64,000 bases of DNA from Stomorhina lunata (taxonomy: Eukaryota > Arthropoda > Insecta > Diptera > Rhiniidae), in the NCBI GenBank assembly GCA_933228675.1, contig OW121741.1:58880037-58944036 (forward strand), written 5' to 3'. The translations under genes and the position numbers were made by a program. Below the pieces are notes generated by a model. The model had not been told where the DNA came from. It made no database searches and saw only the letters and a list, made by a program, of their open reading frames with translations. Positions 54,036-64,000 of this stretch are shown one piece after another; position 1 is the first letter of the stretch; the number at the start of each line of letters is the position of its first letter.

Positions 54036-55866
54036 TAATTTTTTTTATAATTATGTTAAAAAGAACTACATACAAAAACCGATTTTTAAATCTAAGGTGC
54101 CCTATTTTGAGGTCCGATTGTGCCGCCCCAGTAAAACATATGTTTTGCAAGTTCAAAACTTGATCTCTCCAACACTAACGCGCAACGGTTAATTTCTTTT
54201 TCTGTCATCCCAGTGTTTGACGACTTTTTTCTATAAATTTAACGATTTTGCATCTATTTCATCTGGCAACTTGTTTCTTTCTTTTTGTCTTTGCCCACCT
54301 ATACAACTATAGTTTTGTCTTGTGCACAACTTGTCTTGTAACGCAACTGAAATCATTCATAATATTTCGAAAACATTCACGCATTCGCTATTATAAAATG
54401 AATGTTTGAATGTTTTCCTAGTGTATTTGATTGCAGTTATAAACACAAGCAATGCATGCAATATATTTCATTATACTCTTATTTTGTGAATATGCATTGT
54501 TTCGTCTCAATTAAATATTGTAAATTGACGACAAGTTTTCATTTTTGTGAGAATACATTCAAAGCAAGAAAACCGGCATTCAATCTCTTCTCTGTTCCGT
54601 TCATTTGATTGTCAAATAATCCGTGTTGCCATACAACGATCAGTTGGTGCTGCCACTATATGCAAATAATTGAGCTGCCAGATAACCAAATAAAAAGTGT
54701 TGCCAGAAAAATAAATAAAAAGTGTTGCCAGAAAACTAAATAAAAAGTGTTGCCAGATAATAAAATTAAATAAGCGTTTTTTTTTTTGCGTTTTAAAAAA
54801 AATCGATTAATTTGCCAACATTTTTAAAATTTTTGAGTGGAAAATAAATAAAATTTATGTAATTTCTTACAAATTGAATAAAAATTATTTATTTTTCTGA
54901 AAGAATCTTGGTAATATAATTTTATATAGTGATTGATAAAATATTTCATTTTTAATTACCAAAGGCTATTTGCATACGAGGATTATAGAAGAATTTGAAC
55001 GAAGTTTTTTCATTTCGTGAATAATTTTTAAAAACTGATGTGAATTGACAACTTTTTCATAATTTAGTGTGAAATTAAATAACACTCGAAAAGAATAAAG
55101 TGCAAAATTATTATAAGCGAGTAGAACAGGCGAGATAAAAGTTAAATTTTATTAATATTAGTGATTTTTCGACTTTTTTGTTTAATTAAATAAAAGACTT
55201 GTCGAGCTTGAGGTAAGTTTTTAGTTTTAAACTATTTATTATTATCGATATTTCAATATCCAACGGATATCATTTTCAAGATATATGAGTAACAATAAAC
55301 TATGCAAAACACACGTCACAACAGCTTTATTAAATGTAAAGCTGTTGTGACGTGTGTTGCATAGTTTATTGTTACTCATATATCTTGAAAATGATATCCG
55401 TTGGATATTGAAATATCGATAATAATAAATAGTTTAAAACTAAAAACTGACCTCAAGCTCGACAAGTCTTTTATTTAGTTAAATTTTATTGTGAATATCA
55501 TATTTGAGTTATTGCTGTGTGATCAAATTTATAATTTTATAGATTCATTTGAGTGTGCATATTACCAAACAAATTTAATTTTTTCAGCTTCCTATTTATC
55601 TGCGTGGTTAAATTAATTTAATATTTAACAAATTCCAAAAACACTTTGTATTTGTGAATTTTCACATTCTAAATTTTATACATTTTTTAAAATTCCTTTG
55701 AAGTGTTTTGTTAAAGATTTGTTTTTAAGCGCATTTTTGTAATTGTTTGAAGCTATTCTGTAATTATTTACATTTATCCTTATTAGGACTTGAAATATTC
55801 TTAAAATAAATTTTTAAATTTGGTAATTTTTCCGGGTTTTCTGAAAAATATTTCTCAGGCTTCAAT
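54036..55866 (+). other. Bel leader, 3' part
   Basis: Non-coding. Holds a three-unit tandem repeat AAATAAAAAGTGTTGCCAGA (about 54675-54765), the palindrome at 55181-55485, and AT-rich sequence up to the gag ATG at 55867. Together with 51218-54035 it makes the leader about 4.65 kb, far longer than usual in this family. The frame at 54402-54608 has no motif support. Confidence 0.6.
55181..55485. repeat. Near-perfect 305-bp palindrome (hairpin, 7-nt loop)
   Basis: The left arm 55181-55329 and right arm 55337-55485 are reverse complements with only a few differences (one substitution near 55214/55450, one 2-nt indel near 55306/55359, one mismatch near the outer ends). The loop TTAAATG is 55330-55336. 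Each arm holds TATCGATA-type and GATATCCGTTGGATATTG-type blocks. A splice-donor-like GAGGTAAGT lies in the left arm (55210-55218). As RNA it would fold into about 148 bp of duplex. No coding. Confidence 0.95.
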
Positions 55867-57060
55867 ATGGCTGGTAGTAAAAAACATCAAAATAATCCTG
55901 AAACAGAAAATTAGAAAAACTGTTACAGAGAAAAGCCAAAGTGATGGAAAATATCGAAATAATCAAAAAGTCTATTCTTGAAAAGACAATTTCTTTCAAT
56001 CCCTTTGAGATAGATTGTCGATTGGACATTTTAAAAGACCATATCACCCAAGCTATGGAGTATCAGTCTGAAATAGACATTATTGATCCGTCAAATAAAG
56101 ATAGATCTGAACTTGAAGATTTATGCGTCACTACGAAGTCTCCATTATTGAGTCTTCAGGCCAAGAATAGAAGACCAAGTTTGCAAGAAACTTCCTTCAT
56201 GCAACCGCATCATTCAGGGCTTCCAAACATGAGACTCCCAAAATTCGGCGGAAAATATTCCGAGTTCAAAAACTTCATGAGTCTGTTTGAAAATTTAGTT
56301 CACAATGATCCTACATTGACAGAGATTGAAAAATTCAACCATTTGATATCATGCTTAACTGATGAGTCTTTAGGCACAGTTAAAGCTTTTCAAGTGACTG
56401 AGGATAATTACCCCAAGGCATTAGCGAGTTTAAAGAAGGTTTACGATAATGATTGCCTAATTTTCATGAAGAACATTTCAAAACTTTTTGATCTCCCTGA
56501 GACTAGTAAACCTTCTGCTCCAGCCTTGAGAAGCATGATAGATACTGTTTTCGCCATTTATGACTCTTTGTTATCAATTGGCGATGATAAAAAGATTTCG
56601 AAAGTTGATCCTGTCACTAAGTCTAAATGGGAAGAACAGCTTGACTTCGAAAGGCTCCCATTGTGGTTTGACTGCGAGGCCATGTTAAATAAGAGGTACT
56701 AGCATATCTCTGCTGATGAATCGTCGGGTGCTAAGCCCAAAAATACTAAAAATAATAATAATGGTAATAACAATAATAAAAATAATTATGAATATGGACC
56801 TAGAAAAAATAATAAAACATCACTAACTGTAACGAAATCAAAACAATTAGTTGACAAGTGCCTGTTTTGCAAATCTGCTGACCAAAATATTTATAATTGT
56901 TCATTCTTTACTGCAGTGCCAGTTCTTCAAAGATTTGATTTCATCAAATCTGCGCCTGCATGTATAAATTGTTTGAAAAAGGGTCACACCGTAGCTAATT
57001 GTACTGCTCAAAAGTGCCGAGTTTGTGGCGGAGCACATAACAAGCTTTTGCATCGGTATA
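55867..57060 (+). pseudogene. Bel gag
   Basis: ATG at 55867 (MAGSKKHQN) followed by a frameshift near 55912. The main block 55941-56702 has the Bel-type Gag domain (MRLPKFGGKYSEFKNFMSLF, EKFNHLISCLT). A TAG at 56700-56702 interrupts the same frame, which continues with an Asn-rich linker (56750-56800). Knuckle-like clusters follow: CLFCKSADQNIYNC, CINCLKKGHTVANC and CRVCGGAHNKLLH (to about 57060). The protein would package element RNA; one stop and one frameshift disable this copy. Confidence 0.83.
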
Positions 57061-58007
57061 GTTCTGAATCTCAAAGTGCAAATACTGATGTTGCAACAAC
57101 TTCCTCTGGTGGCTACATGTCTCAAATGCCGTCAACTTCACATGCTTCGGTGAATCACTCGGCATCCGACCAAAATATTATTCTTGCCACAGCTGTGGTA
57201 AAGGTCAAATGTAGTTCTGGCGATTACATATTAGCTAGAGCATTATTGGATTCCGGTTCGCAAACGAATTTGATTTCCGAGGAACTAACGCAAAAGCTCA
57301 GAATTAGGCGTAAAGGAGGCAGATTAAATTTATCAGGCATAGGTGAAATTAATTCTGTTGCTAAGTCAAATATAGAGATCTCCGTTATGTCGAGGGTAAA
57401 TTCGACCCAATTCATTTCAAAGTTTTGGGTAATGAGTTCAATTACAAACTTCCAACCTGATCGAAGGATTTGTACAAATAATTGGAACATGCCAAAGAAC
57501 ATCGAATTAGCAGATACTGATTTCTATAAACCACAAAAAGTTAATTTATTAATCGGTGGTGAAATGTTCTTTGAACTTTTGTGTGTTGGACAAATTAAGT
57601 CCAACCCGAGCCTTCCAGTCCTTCAAAAAACTTCATTAGGCTGGATTGTAGCTGGTAAATATACTCAGGCTAAAAGCTCAAGTTCAAAAGTCTGTCATCT
57701 TAGCAACATAATAGAAAACGAGGAAGCTATTGATTCAGTTGTTCGTAAATTCTGGGAACTGGAAGAAGTTTCCAACGAACAAGCTCCGATGTACACTGAG
57801 GAACAGCAAAAATGTGAGGAACAATTTAAGAATTCGGTACGACGTTTAACGTCAGGACGTTTCGAAGTATCACTTCCTTTCAAATCGGATCCAAATCTTT
57901 TAGGATCGTCTTATGATACAGCTAAACGCCACTTTCATGCGCTTGAACGCAAACTTTCACATAATAATGAAATGCGAAGAATGTATCATGAGTTTATGCC
58001 GATTTAG
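57061..58007 (+). pseudogene. Bel aspartic protease and connector
   Basis: In the same open frame as the knuckles. Ser-rich linker, then ARALLDSGSQTNLIS (active site D-S-G near 57250), the second box VNLLIGGEMFFELL, and GWIVAGKY, typical of the Bel protease (DUF1758). A connector with FWELEEV, EEQFKNSVRRL and KRHFHALERKL leads to RT. The frame stops at 58005-58007 and RT resumes shifted at 58013. Confidence 0.83.
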
Positions 58008-58012
58008 GTCAT

Positions 58013-59034
58013 ATGGTAGAAACACAAAATAAAATTCCAGATGAGCTTCACTATTTTATACCACATCAATGCGTTTTGCGACCTCAAAGTACATCGACAA
58101 AACTTCGTGTTGTATTTGATGCTTCGTGTCGAACTTCTTCACGAACTTCGCTCAACGATTTACTAATGGTAGGGCCTACGGTGCAAGAAGAATTGTATAC
58201 GACACTAATCCGTTTTCGATTTCATAAATTCGTTATCACTGCAGACATAGAAAAAATGTATCGACAAGTTTTAGTTGGCGATAAAGATAGAGTTTTCAAT
58301 TGATCCTTTGGAGACAAAATCCTTCTGATCCACTACAAGTTTTTCGATTGAATACTGTCACGTATGGTACTTCTAGTGCTCCATTTTTAGCGATCAGATG
58401 CCTTATGTATTTGAGCGATCTCTACAAAGAGACTTTACCCGTTGGAGCTAAAGTTATTCGATATGTTGACGATTTGTTAACTGGTGCCGATAGTTTTGAA
58501 GAACTTATAACTATTAGAGATCAGGTGACTCAAATATTGAGTACAGCTGGATTCCATTTAACTAAATGGTTTTCAAATCACCCTGATTTGCATTTTTCTA
58601 AAGATAAGCAAAAATTATTACAAAATTATTCCGATTCGGCTAAAGCTTTAGGCATACATTGGGTTCCGAAGAATGATTCATTTAAGTTTAATTTGGAAAA
58701 TAATTTTAAAGATTTAAAGGCAACAAAAAGAAACATTTTGTCGGTTTCTTCTCGCTTGTTTGATCCTCTCGGACTTTTATGCCCAATAATTGCAAAATCC
58801 AAAATGTTACTTCAAGAACTTTGGATTCAAAAGCTCGACTGGGATGAATCAATACCCTTGCGATAAGATACAGCATGGGGAAATCTAAAAGATAATTTGT
58901 TGAAAATTGATTCAATACAAATCCCAAGATTCGTTCACATTTCTTCTTCAGCAAAAGTTCAAATTCATGGCTTTTGCGATGCTTCAATTAGAGCTTATGG
59001 GTGCTGCATCTATATTAGAAGCTGTGATTCAAAC
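58013..59034 (+). pseudogene. Bel reverse transcriptase and start of RNase H
   Basis: RT: YFIPHQCVLRP, KLRVVFDASCRTS, ADIEKMYRQV, a frameshift near 58300, then TVTYGTSSAPFLAIRCL and the catalytic IRYVDDLLTGA, followed by RLFDPLGLLCPI. A TAA at 58864 interrupts. The RNase H begins HGFCDASIRAYG and is cut at 59034 by the hAT-type insertion. Confidence 0.85.
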
Positions 59035-60684
59035 TAAACATCTGCATAGTTCCATCCGTGTATATCCATTTCTGTGTTTTATCATTTTGAGTGTGTATTG
59101 ATGAGTAGTTAAGTTTTTTGTTATAAGTGAGTATTGTTGTATTCTCCCACTAAGTAAGTCTGAGTGGGTAAAAAGACAATGAGAATAACATATTTATTTT
59201 CCTATAGTTTTGCAAAATGGATGGAATGAGTATTAGTGGTTATACAATAGATAACTTATAGTATGTCGTATGAAGTTTACTTATAGGATAAAATAAGAAC
59301 TAAAAACGACATTCGATTAGTTTAATACTTTTTTTTTTCAAAACTTTGTTGTTTTTGTAGGAGTTTTTTCAAAAATTTGTTATTTTTGTGAGAAATCTTT
59401 TAAAAATCTCTTCTTTTTATAGGAAATTTTTCAAAAATATCTTATTTTATATAGGAAATTTTTAAAAAATTTCTTATTTTAATACGAGATTTTTCAAAAA
59501 TTTCTTAATTTTATAGGAAATTTTATTTTTTATTTTTATAGGAAATTTTTAAAAAATTTCTTATTTTCATATAAAATTAAAAAAAAATATATCTTATTAT
59601 TACAGGAAGTTTTTCAAAAATTTCTTATCCTCACAGAAAATTTTTGATTTAGTTTTTTTATTTTTATATAAAATTTTTTAAATTTTTTTTTAAAGGAAAT
59701 TCAATATTTCTTATTTTTATAGGAAATTATTCAAAAATTTCTTAATTTTGCAGAAAATTTTAATTTTTATTTATTTTTATAGGAAGTTTTTAAAAAATTT
59801 TTTATTTTCATAGGAACTTTTTTAAAATTTCTAATTTTATAGGAAATTTTAAAAAAATTTCTTATTTTTATAAAAAAAATTAAAAAAAATTCTTATTTTT
59901 ACAGGGAATTTTTAATAAAATTCTTATTTTTATAAAAAAAAAAATCAAAAATTTCTTATCTGATAGAATTTTTTTTTTTAATTTAAAAGAAAATTTTTCC
60001 TTAATTTTTATAGAAAATTTTTAAAAAATTTCTTGTTTTTGTAGGAAATTTTTAATTTTTTTTTTCATTTTTTTAGGAAATTTTTAATTTTTTTTATTTT
60101 TATATGAAATTTTTAAAAAATTTCTGGTTTTTGTAGGAAATTTTTAATTTTCTTTTATTTTTATAGTAAATTTTTAATTTTTTTTTCAATTTTATAGGGA
60201 ATTTTTAATTTTTTTTTTATAGGAAATTTTTAAAAAAATTTCTTATTATTATAGGATTTTTAAAAACTTTCTATTCTTAAAAAATTTGACTTTTACCCTT
60301 ATTTCACTTATTTTATATTCTTTTGACAATTTTTTTCCTTTTATTTCTATATTATTCATTTTTATAGTCAATTAAAATATATACACACAAACACTGAAAA
60401 ATGTTAGTATTTCAACATAGAACACAAGTTATTCGAAATACTCATAAATACTTATAGTTATCTAAGTATTTTGGAACAAAAAACAGTTGTAAACAGATAA
60501 ATGTATCTTTCTCAACTTATAAGCAAAAGCATCAGTTACTGACTTTGTGGGTAGAGTGGATGAGCAAAAACAAAAGCAGACAATATCGGTTACACTCATT
60601 CTCTCATTTATACTATAAGTATTGAGTACTACTATGGTGTATTCGTTTTTGATGAACAATATTGTATACTCTTGCAGACCTTTA
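59035..60684. mobile_element. hAT-type non-autonomous element in Bel RNase H
   Basis: 8-bp target duplication ATTCAAAC (59027-59034 and 60685-60692). Inverted ends TAAACATCTGCA on the left and, from the right, TAAAGGTCTGCA. 1,650 bp without coding; most of it is an AT-rich minisatellite. 8-bp duplications and TCTGCA-type ends fit the hAT superfamily. Removal with one duplication restores the RNase H frame. Confidence 0.88.
59340..60290 (+). repeat. AT-rich minisatellite inside the hAT element
   Basis: Some 25-30 diverged units of about 30-35 bp built from TATAGGAAATTTTTCAAAA and TTTCTTATTTT. Unit length drifts and many units are truncated. Confidence 0.85.
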
Positions 60685-61564
60685 ATTCAAACAGAGTTGT
60701 GTCTTCTTTGCTAACAGCAAAGTCTAAAGTCGCACCTCTTAAAACAAAATCTCTTCCGAGACTTGAGTTGTGCGCAGCACACCTTTTAGCTAAATTGTGG
60801 ACTCGAATTGAGAAAATGATAAGCTTTGAAATCGAAAGTGTACATTTCTGGTCAGACTCAGAAATGATTTTACATTGGATTAAAACTCATCCATCTAGCC
60901 TTGCAACCTTTGTTTCTAACAGAGTTGCTGAAGTACAGGAATGTTCGGAACGCGTTTCATGGCGCCATGTACCAACCCGACAAAATCCTGCTGATATTGT
61001 ATCAAGAGGCTGTGATGTAGATGAATTGAAAAATTCAATTTGGTTTAATGGTCCTTCATTTCTTTTAGATGATTCTTCATGTGGCCTGTTAATCACCATT
61101 TAGAGTTAACAGAGGAACAAATAAGTCTGGAAAAAAGAAAGTCTAATGTTCTCATTGTAGTAGAGGATAACACAAATCTTGATAACATTATATTAAAGTT
61201 GATTGGAGATATCTCTTCTTACAAAAAAATAATAAGAATTGTGTGTTATATTTTAAGATTTGTGGATTCTTGTAGGAAAATTGAAGTTTCCAAATCAAGA
61301 AACCCTACTGCGAAAGAAATGAAGTGGGCCTTTTATAAAATTGTGGAAATCTTCCAGAACAAATATTTTTCTGAGGAGATTGCTAAATTACAGAAATCTC
61401 TGGTATTACCATCAAACATTCAAAGATTAACACCATTTATCCACAACTTTTCAGAAAATAAAATAAATTTTTCACTTTTGAGGGTAGGTGGAAGGTTGCT
61501 AACGCACCATTGCCATATAATACAAAATTTCCACTTTTACTACCTAAGAAAACACAATTCGTAG
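60685..61564 (+). pseudogene. Bel RNase H (continued) and integrase N-terminal region
   Basis: RNase H continues in phase from 59034: KTKSLPRLELCAAHLLAKL, HFWSDSEMILHWI, SWRHVPTRQNPADIVSRG. A frameshift near 61080-61103 follows. The block 61079-61564 is the spacer (RIVCYILRFVDSCRK, AKEMKWAFYKIVEIF, SLLRVGGRL) leading into the integrase zinc domain, and shifts again near 61510-61564. Confidence 0.83.
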
Positions 61565-62691
61565 ACAGATATTTATGTAATCTGCACCTCGATAACTGTC
61601 ATGTCGGAACTAAAGCATTGATAGCTCTGTCGAGAGAAAATATTTGGCTTATAAACGCTAAAGAAGAGTGTGGGAGAATTGTGCGTAAATGTGTTCACTG
61701 CTACCGCTACAAACCAAAGCTTATGACCCAAATAATGGGCAATTTACCCACCGATCGTGTGAGAGCTGTACGTCCATTTTTAATAGTTGGCGTAGATTTT
61801 TGCGGTCCCGTGAATATCTCCTTGCATATTCGCGGTCAACTACCTTTAAAAATGTATATAGCGGTATTCGTTTGCTTCACTTCGAAGGCTGTTCACTTAG
61901 AGCTAGTATCTGATTTGTCCTCTAACTCTTTTATTTTATCGTTTAAAAGGTTCATTGCCAGGAGAGGTCTGCCACGCACGGTATACTGCGACAACGCCAC
62001 CAACTTCGTGGGAGCCAGCCGAGAGCTCAAGGAAGCGGCCGCCGTGTTCCTCAAAGAGAGAGAAGAGGTCGTATCATTCGTAGCGTCGTGAGAGGTGGAG
62101 TTCAGCTTCATACCTCCCAGAGCTCCACACTTCTGAGGCCTATGGGAGGCAGCTGTGAAGCAGGCGAAGTACCTGCTTCTTCGAGCTGTGGGCAATGCGC
62201 TGCTCACTCAGGAAGAAATGGGGACAATGCTCGGAGAAGTAGAGGCGGTGCTCAACAGTCGGCCAATAGCACCGTTGTCTCCAGACCCCAACGATGGAGA
62301 GGCGTTAACTCCGGCACACCTACTAATCGGAGGGGGTCTGCGTTCGCTGCCGCCAGAATCCGCAGAAGACGTCAACGACAACAGACTGAAGTGCTTGAAG
62401 CGATGGAAAATGCTATGCACGCTCAAGCAGAGGTTCTGGCGAGCCTGTTCCAGAGACTACGTCCTGAAACTGCAGGGCAAGGGCAAGTGGCACCAATAGC
62501 AGCCCAATCTACAAGTCGGCCAGATAGTAGTGGTCCACGAAGACAATCGCTCGCCACAAGAGTGGCTGACCGGGAGAGTAGTCGGCGTAACCGAAGGCCA
62601 AGACGGCAAGGTCAGGGTGGCGGAGGTGAGGACAAAAAACGGAAAATATAAACGTCCAATAACTAAGTTAGCACCACTCCCAGATTGTTGA
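61510..62691 (+). pseudogene. Bel integrase and C-terminal DUF5641-like region
   Basis: LHLDNCHVGTKAL and CVHCYRYKP (zinc domain), VGVDFCGPV (first Asp), VYCDNATNFVGA (second Asp), a frameshift near 62080-62100, then LWEAAVKQAKYLL (catalytic Glu) and VLNSRPIAPLS. A TAG at 62497-62499 precedes the C-terminal region (WLTGRVVGV, PITKLAPLPDC) ending at 62691. From about 61950 onward codons become GC-rich (for example a run of GCGGCCGCCGTG), unlike all upstream Bel coding DNA. Confidence 0.85.
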
Positions 62692-62706
62692 AGACCTGCG
62701 GTCCTT

Positions 62707-62720
62707 CAATGGGGCGGGTA
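62707..62720 (+). promoter_or_regulatory. Bel polypurine tract
   Basis: CAATGGGGCGGGTA directly before the 3' LTR; a G-rich purine tract in the place expected for plus-strand priming. Confidence 0.75.
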
Positions 62721-63202
62721 TGTTGGAGCGTGGAGTTTTTAAGCCTCACGAAGGTTTTCTCCACCACTGTTTTTTTTTATAACCTATATTATTTTTTTCC
62801 CCCATTTTTTAATTTATTTATTTTTTAACTTTTTTCAATAATAATGCCCATTATTGTTTTTTTTTATAATTAAAAATGAATTTTATTGAATTAAACTTAA
62901 AACTAAATTCCTTAAACTAAATACTTAAAATGAACTTAAAATAATGAAATGGTAACCCTAGTCTTAAATAACTAAAAATCTGAAAATGTTAAACATAGCG
63001 GTAGTTGCTGAAAAGAAAGAAAATAATAAGAATTGAAATAAATAAAGATAAAATAGCCGGTTGTTGTGTATAGATAATCAAACCATCAAGTCGTTTTATT
63101 TCGTTGAAAAACTTTTTTATTAAATTGTCCATTTTGGAAATTATAAATTATTTAAATTTCAATTTTGTTTTAAAAAACCTTAAAAACTATTAAGGTCGAT
63201 CA
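62721..63202 (+). repeat. Bel 3' LTR
   Basis: 482 bp, nearly identical to 50712-51196; followed by the target duplication GTGAG. Confidence 0.95.
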
Positions 63203-63952
63203 GTGAGGTACTGCGTAGCAATCTGGAATGGTGCGTGCATTTAGACTGCGGTAGTCCCCACATGGCCGCCACTCTCCATTGGATTTCTTGACCATATGTA
63301 GTGGGCTTGACCAATTACTTTTAGACGGACGACATATTCCAAGACAAACCATTTCGCTATATTTTTTTTTTTGACGATCAGTAATTTTTCAGGTGAAAGA
63401 CGTCTTGGTTTGCAAAAAACAGGAGGACCATTGGTGGTTTCAATAAAATGTTGAATCTCGTGTTTAGTTGCAGAATTAAAATTTATTTTTGATACATCTA
63501 TATATTCCGTTATAAGTGAAAAGTATGGTGTTAAAGGTGATAACGGTTTTATTGAAAAATTGTCATCACTCACAGCTATTCTTTTTGTACTTTGATTTGC
63601 CTTTGAGTCGACGAGACGGTTGTTTTTAATGTCAATTAATAGACCATAGTTATCTAAGAAATCTGATCCTATAATGGGCTTTTGTATGTCTGCTACAATG
63701 AAATTCCACGTGAATTTGCGTTTGAAACCTAAATCTATTGAAAGAGTTTTAGTTCCAAATGTTTTAATAGTTGAATGATTTGCTGCGTAAAGAACAAGTG
63801 AATCAATCGGTTGTCTATGCTGTAAAAATGATACTGGAATCACGGAAACATCTGCTCCAGAATCTATCAAATACCTGGATTTCGATTTGACATCTCGAAT
63901 AAACAGGCGACATTGCTGTTGGCTGCTTGCATTCTTCACCGAAGATGAAACG
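63203..63952 (-). pseudogene. Gypsy-type element G4, protease and start of RT
   Basis: Minus strand. The protease has the box YLIDSGADVSVIP (near 63865) and PIIGSDFLDNYGL (near 63690). After a linker (KLSPEKL-type) the RT start is frame-scrambled around 63240-63370: the expected [22 protein letters not shown] region is readable only by shifting frame near 63300 and again near 63245. The RT then reaches the Bel insertion at 63203 and continues at 50711. Gag lies beyond the window end. Confidence 0.82.
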
Positions 63953-64000
63953 CCAATTAGTTTTCCTGATTAGATTGATTGAAATTGCATGGAGTAACGC

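Larger units (their letters stand above)
50712..63202 (+). mobile_element. Bel/Pao LTR retrotransposon inserted in G4, enlarged to 12.5 kb
   Basis: LTRs 50712-51196 and 62721-63202 (TGTTGGAGCG..GGTCGATCA); 5-bp target duplication GTGAG (50707-50711, 63203-63207), as usual for Bel/Pao. Primer site at 51200, polypurine tract at 62707. Internal: a 4.6 kb leader with duplication, minisatellites and palindrome; gag with the Bel-type domain and knuckles; aspartic protease of the DUF1758 type; RT (YVDD); RNase H split by an hAT element; integrase and DUF5641-like end. One premature stop in gag and several frameshifts make this copy defective. Confidence 0.93.

Overview
This is eukaryotic, AT-rich insect DNA, most likely from a higher fly (Brachycera, probably a calyptrate). 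The evidence is short introns with GT..AG ends, Gypsy, Bel/Pao, Jockey, I-like, mariner, hAT and DINE/Helentron-type transposable elements (TEs) of dipteran type, and one recognisable host gene piece: the terminal coding exon of an insulin-receptor-substrate gene (chico ortholog) at 44418-45300, minus strand. Almost everything else is transposable element, much of it nested. I found no rRNA, tRNA, CRISPR or prokaryotic-style operon.

Layout. 1-9688: an internally deleted PIF/Harbinger-type transposase gene (140-1208), a reversed DINE-like fragment, a ~0.9 kb unclassified repeat ('repeat X'), a lone but open LINE endonuclease ORF (4606-5733), hairpin-rich repeats, and two candidate spliced micro-exons near 8369-8655. 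9689-30024: a four-member nest. Gypsy element G3 is split by 412/mdg1-like element G2 (11560-27895). G2 is in turn split by SAP-domain Gypsy element G1 (12873-18848) and by a 5'-truncated Jockey LINE (23400-26830). Each LTR-element boundary has a 4-bp target duplication (CTAT for G2, GTAT for G1), and the host reading frame resumes exactly across each insertion. 30025-37690: a LINE whose ORF1 carries a PHD-like finger, split by an I-like LINE (31915-36476) with a 7-bp target duplication.

37698-44325: a second repeat X containing a DINE-like element, fused to a rearranged plus-strand relative of G1 that ends in an LTR about 95 bp beyond the chico stop codon. 44418-50475: chico terminal exon, its upstream intron, a DINE-like element carrying a deleted mariner, simple repeats and a MITE. 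50476-64000: a Gypsy-type pol (G4) split by a 12.5 kb Bel/Pao element (50712-63202, target duplication GTGAG). The Bel leader holds a 1.2 kb tandem duplication and a near-perfect 305-bp palindrome. Its RNase H is split by a 1.65 kb hAT-type element (8-bp target duplication), and its integrase end switches to GC-rich codon usage.

How the parts work together: the retroelements carry the usual Gag, protease, reverse transcriptase, RNase H and integrase (or endonuclease) modules, but nearly all are broken by stops, frameshifts or deletions, so the window reads as a TE graveyard next to the 3' end of chico. Five of the six retroelements between 9.7 and 37.6 kb lie on the minus strand, an arrangement like that of known one-strand piRNA source loci. 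That role, and the hairpin-RNA role suggested for the 55.2-55.5 kb palindrome, are inferences that need small-RNA data.
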